A stretch of DNA of 18,851 nt from assembly GCA_020200675.1 (NCBI GenBank), contig JAIVIG010000291.1, positions 1 to 18,851 on the forward strand, written 5' to 3'. Below the pieces are notes generated by a model. It did no database searches, was not told where the DNA came from, and saw only the letters and a program-made list of their open reading frames with translations. The position numbers and the translations under genes are program-made. Of the stretch, positions 16,039-18,851 are shown piece by piece. Positions within the stretch are counted from its first letter, which is position 1. Each line of letters begins with the position of its first letter. This DNA comes from Actinomycetota bacterium. Lineage in GTDB: Bacteria > Actinomycetota > Rubrobacteria > Rubrobacterales > Rubrobacteraceae.

Positions 16039-16072
16039 GGAATAGCCCTCCCTGAACAGGGAAGGCTATTCC
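16039..16072. terminator. Hairpin terminator after oxlT copy 2
   Basis: GGAATAGCCCTCCCTG (16039-16054) and CAGGGAAGGCTATTCC (16057-16072) pair over sixteen positions with one mismatch. It is followed by GTTGATGTCTCTT, a weak T-rich tail. It lies 50 bases after the transporter stop and may act on both strands. Confidence 0.65.
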
Positions 16073-16180
16073 GTTGATGTCTCTTGCAGTTAGCGGCGCT
16101 ACCGGATCAAGTTATGAGATCGGTTTCTGGTGCCTGACAGCGCAGTCGACCTGCGGGCGCAACCAAAGGTATCCGCCTTC

Positions 16181-16209
16181 CTGAGAGATTGGATAGCGCG
16201 GTGTATAGT
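16181..16209 (+). promoter_or_regulatory. Promoter for the gene starting at 16234
   Basis: CTGAGA (16181-16186) and TATAGT (16204-16209) are spaced by 17 bases. They are followed by AAAAGGAGG and the ATG at 16234. The combination marks a real plus-strand gene start. Confidence 0.6.
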
Positions 16210-16233
16210 GTGCCAACGGAAAAGGAGGCATGC

Positions 16234-16365
16234 ATGTCCGAGGAACCGCACATACCACGCCGCTACGTAACCATCCGCGGGAAGCGGGCGACGGCGGAAG
16301 TGTGGAACTCGATACCAGGCCGCGAGAACGAAGAGATCTGGCTGAAAGGCGTAAGGCCAATCGTG
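16234..16365 (+). other. Start of an unrecognised plus-strand gene, truncated where it meets acs
   Basis: An ATG follows AAAAGGAGGCATGC and a good promoter. The first residues are MSEEPHIPRRYVTIRGKR, followed by ATAEVWNSIPGRENEEIW. I cannot assign a family. After about 40-45 codons the reading frame becomes the antisense of the acs 3' end (recognisable acs coding starts about 16375), so the rest of this gene is missing. The frame stays open through acs by chance. The junction lies somewhere in 16340-16380. This could be a truncated gene fragment or a misjoin. Confidence 0.5.
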
Positions 16366-16374
16366 AAGCTCGCC

Positions 16375-18143
16375 GGTGAACTGTTCCTGGATGGTCTCCG
16401 CGACGGAGGGATCGGCCAGGGTCGAGGTGTCTCCGAGCTCTTCGCCCTGCGCTATGTTCTGCAGGAGGCGGCGCATGATCTTGCCCGAGTTCGTCTTGGG
16501 CAAGTCTGCTACGGCGTAGACCCTGTTGGGCCTGCTGATCTTGCCTGCCTTCTCGGCCACCGCGTTTACGAGCTCCTTCTCCGTCTCCTCGTCGTACTCA
16601 TCCTGGCCACTTTCGAGGATTACGAACGCCACCGGAGCCTGGCCCTTGTCCTCGTCGTCTATGCCGATTACGGCGGCCTCAGCTACGCCCTCGGCTCCCA
16701 CCAGCGCGTTCTCGATCTCGACGGTGGAGAGCCTGTGGCCGGCGACGTTGAGTACGTCGTCGATACGGCCGGTTATGGTGTAGTAACCCTCCTCGTCGCG
16801 CTTCGCGCCGTCCTCGACGTAGTAGATCTCCTCCGACACGTCGGAGTAGTACTCCTCCTTGTAACGCTCGGGGTCCTGCCACAGGGTTCTGAGCTGGGCG
16901 GGCCAGGGCTTGTTTATGGTCAACGCCCCGCTGGCCGGATTCTCCTCGATGAACTGCTCTTCCTCCTCGTCCCAAAGTCCCGGGAAGATGCCGGGGAACG
17001 GCTTGGTGGCGCTACCAGGCTTGAGCTTGGTGATGCCGGGCAAGGGAGCGATCATGATCCCACCGGTCTCGGTTTGCCACCAGGTATCTACGATCGGGCA
17101 CCTGCCGCCACCGAAGTTCTCGTGGTACCACACCCACGCCTTCGGGTTTATCGGCTCGCCCACCGTCCCGAGGAGCCTCAAGCTGGAGAGGTCGCTTCCC
17201 TCCAAAGGCTCGGTCCCCTGCTTCATGAACGCGCGGATTGCGGTCGGCGCCGTGTAGAGGGTGGTGACTTTGTGCTCCTCTATGATGCTGGGCCAGCGGG
17301 TGTTGTCCGGGTAGGTCGGCGTCCCCTCGAACTGCAGCGTCGTGGCACCAGAGGCCAACGGCCCGTAGACCAGGTAGGAGTGGCCCGTGATCCAGCCTAT
17401 GTCAGCCGTGCACCAGAAGACGTCGTCGTCCTTCAGGTCCATAACCCACATCATGGTGGCCTTGAGCTGCACCATGTAACCGCCGACGTTGTGCTGGATG
17501 CCCTTAGGCTTGCCCGTCGAGCCCGACGAGTAGAGCACGAAGAATGGGTCCTCCGCGTCCATCTCCTCGGCCTCGCACTGGTCGCTCGCGTCCTCCATCA
17601 GCTCGTCCCAGTATTGGTCGCGCCCGTCTTCCATCGGGACGTCGTCGCCCGTCCGCCTCACCACGACCACGTGCTCCACGCTCGAGGTGTCCTGCAAAGC
17701 CTCGTCGGAGTTCTCCTTCAGCGGCGTCTTCTGCCCGCCACGAGGAGACACATCGGACGTGATCAGGACCGTGGCCTCCACGTCGTTTATGCGCTCGGCG
17801 AGCTGGCCGGGCTGGAAGGCCGAGAAGACCACCGAGTGGACCGCTCCTATCCTCGCGCAGGCGAGCATGGCTATTGGCAGCTCGGGGATCATCGGCAGGT
17901 AGATCGCGACCGTGTCGCCCTTGCCTATAACCACTGGGTGAAGGGCGGGTCCCAGTTGTGGACCTGGTCCCACTCCTTGAACCAGTGGAGTTCCTTGGCC
18001 CAACTCTCCCAGAAGCCCTCGTAGTCTTCCGCGGCCTTGTCCCAGATCTCGGGGTCCTGAATGTTGGCGTTCTTGGCGAACTCCTCAGGTGGCTCGTAGA
18101 CCTGCTCCGCCAGATCCTGGCCGTTCTGCTGCTCTTCGCTCAC
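16375..18143 (-). pseudogene. acs: Acetyl-CoA synthetase with an out-of-frame internal deletion
   Basis: The enzyme activates acetate to acetyl-CoA through acetyl-AMP. The GTG start at 18141-18143 follows AAAGGAGAAAAG. The first frame encodes the usual N-terminus to NWDPPFTQW (about 17930), then stops at 17925. The family continues in another frame from VIGKGDTVAIYLPMIPELP (about 17924) onward. Intact enzymes have about 55-65 residues between these blocks. The remainder is well kept: YSSGSTGKPKGIQHN (adenylate loop), WWQTETGG, GRIDDVLNVAGHRLSTVEIE and PKTNSGKIMRRLL with the acetylatable lysine. Homology ends shortly after LGDTSTLADPSV, where E. coli Acs also ends. The frame stays open to 16099 without a stop, reading the antisense of another gene start, so the natural stop codon seems lost. 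It follows the satP-like gene by about 30 bases, as an acetate uptake/activation operon. Confidence 0.85.
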
Positions 18144-18172
18144 CTTTTCTCCTTTCCCTTCTCTACTGTAAT

Positions 18173-18640
18173 CTACTGCAAGTTTGCAGTTCTCTTACCC
18201 ACGCGCTCCAACGGGAAAACCGTATACCCGAAGGCGTCGTTGATCACGTCCGCTGCTGCGACGTAACACGGGGCCGCAGCCGGTGCGAGGCTACCGTAGC
18301 CACCCACCTTGACGTAGAGCGCCACTGGCCCTTCAGGTCCCCCTTGGAGATCGCCGATCGTCAGCAAGACGAAGGTAGCCAGAAGCAGCACGAACGTCAC
18401 GATCAGACTCACGTTGAGGCCAAAGGCTGCTATGAGCATGATGGCGGTAAAGATGGTCCAGCCCAGGAAGAACCAGCTCTGTGCCTCCGCCAACCGTTCC
18501 GGCGCTATAGAGAACTGCCTCGCAAATATGTTCAAGACGGCTAAGGCGATCCAGAATATCCTGTGGGAGACGAACCTTCTCAGCCCGAAGGTGTTCTGGT
18601 TCCGGACTCGAACATCCAGCCAGAAGCTGTGCGAGCCCCG
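18173..18640 (-). pseudogene. Decayed SatP/YaaH (GPR1/FUN34) acetate transporter
   Basis: The minus frame ending at 18173 carries NQNTFGLRRFVSHRIFW, which corresponds to the family block NTFGLTAFTSYGSFW of E. coli SatP. Three hydrophobic helices follow, and then the characteristic end VINDAFGYTVFPLERVGK. Upstream of NQNTFG the family block YGGLAQLLAGMFEFR can be read only by switching frames several times (18605-18645). The differences look like single-base losses in short G, C, A and T runs. The conserved loop also has many replacements (T, A, Y and G replaced by R, R, H and R). Further upstream nothing is convincingly SatP, although the frame stays open to an ATG at 18829. The family moves acetate and succinate with protons. 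The position 30 bases ahead of acs fits an acetate operon. I regard it as a pseudogene. Confidence 0.72.
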
Positions 18641-18805
18641 TAGACGCACACCAACGGGACCAACACTCTTAACTATGTCCCGCTCGCCGCTTCCTGGAAG
18701 CTCGGGTGGCGTTTTTGTGCTGTTTGCAAAGGTTCCCGTTCGCATACTATTGAGCACATGAGAGTTTTGTAATACAGTGCAGAGTTTGAGAAGGGCGTTG
18801 GTCGG

Positions 18806-18827
18806 GGATAAGCTTGTGGGCTTATCC
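18806..18827. promoter_or_regulatory. Inverted repeat near the right edge
   Basis: GGATAAGC (18806-18813) and GCTTATCC (18820-18827) are a perfect eight-base inverted repeat around six bases. An AAAGGAG (18839-18845) follows just before the window ends, so a plus-strand gene may begin at or beyond the edge and this repeat could be its operator. No more can be said from the window. Confidence 0.3.
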
Positions 18828-18851
18828 ATGGATAGGGGAAAGGAGTTCGAT

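Noticed and set aside
16025..16175. Direct repeat CAAAGGTATCCG at 16025-16036 and 16164-16175
   Set aside because: Only 12 bases, no further similarity around the copies and no element boundary; may be chance.
16189..18024. A 611-codon plus-strand frame opposite acs
   Set aside because: Apart from its first 45 codons it is antisense to clearly conserved acetyl-CoA synthetase motifs; long antisense frames are common in GC-rich DNA.
1..18851. CRISPR arrays, tRNA, rRNA or transposase genes
   Set aside because: None seen on reading; no regularly spaced repeats, cloverleaf-like sequences or transposase motifs were recognised.

Overview
The window looks like chromosomal DNA from a GC-rich Gram-positive bacterium, probably an actinobacterium and possibly Rubrobacter-like. 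The basis is strong G/C third-position bias, GGAGG-type ribosome binding sites, many GTG starts, and acidic, Arg/Glu-rich protein sequences. The genus is an impression only. No rRNA, tRNA, CRISPR array or transposase gene was recognised.

Layout. (1) 1-3069: the 5' part of a TctC-type solute-binding lipoprotein gene (minus, frameshifted, runs off the left edge), an unrecognised two-helix membrane protein, and a DASS/SLC13 carboxylate transporter gene with an out-of-frame internal deletion. (2) 3099-5327: an intact PhoD-like metallophosphatase, a MITE-like repeat, and an intact single-domain cupin. (3) 5421-10686, minus strand: a four-gene respiratory formate dehydrogenase operon in the order alpha, small uncharacterised protein, four-cluster iron-sulfur beta subunit, NrfD-type membrane subunit. 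The alpha gene carries an in-frame UGA at the selenocysteine position, followed by a convincing bacterial SECIS hairpin, so what looks like two ORFs is one selenoprotein of about 1035 residues. (4) 11015-12244, divergent: glutathione-independent formaldehyde dehydrogenase (fdhA), closed by a strong terminator. (5) 12498-15989: a tandemly duplicated fdhD-oxlT module. The first fdhD lacks its N-terminal part, the first oxlT has its middle replaced by an inverted piece of a third oxlT paralogue, the second fdhD is a remnant, and the second oxlT has an out-of-frame deletion. (6) 16181-18851: the beginning of an unknown plus-strand gene that runs into the 3' end of acs (acetyl-CoA synthetase, minus, internally deleted), preceded by a decayed satP/YaaH acetate transporter gene.

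The intact genes make a C1 oxidation route. FdhA turns formaldehyde into formate. The selenocysteine formate dehydrogenase oxidises formate, and its electrons pass through the beta subunit to a quinone-reactive NrfD subunit. FdhD normally sulfurates the molybdenum cofactor of such enzymes, and OxlT exchanges oxalate for formate.

The most striking non-gene pattern is damage. All five organic-acid transport genes (tctC, DASS, two oxlT, satP), acs and both fdhD copies are broken, while the enzymes between them are clean. At least three genes lost an estimated 55-75 codons out of frame. This could be real decay of a carboxylate-uptake capacity or chimeric assembly through paralogues, and the sequence alone cannot settle which.
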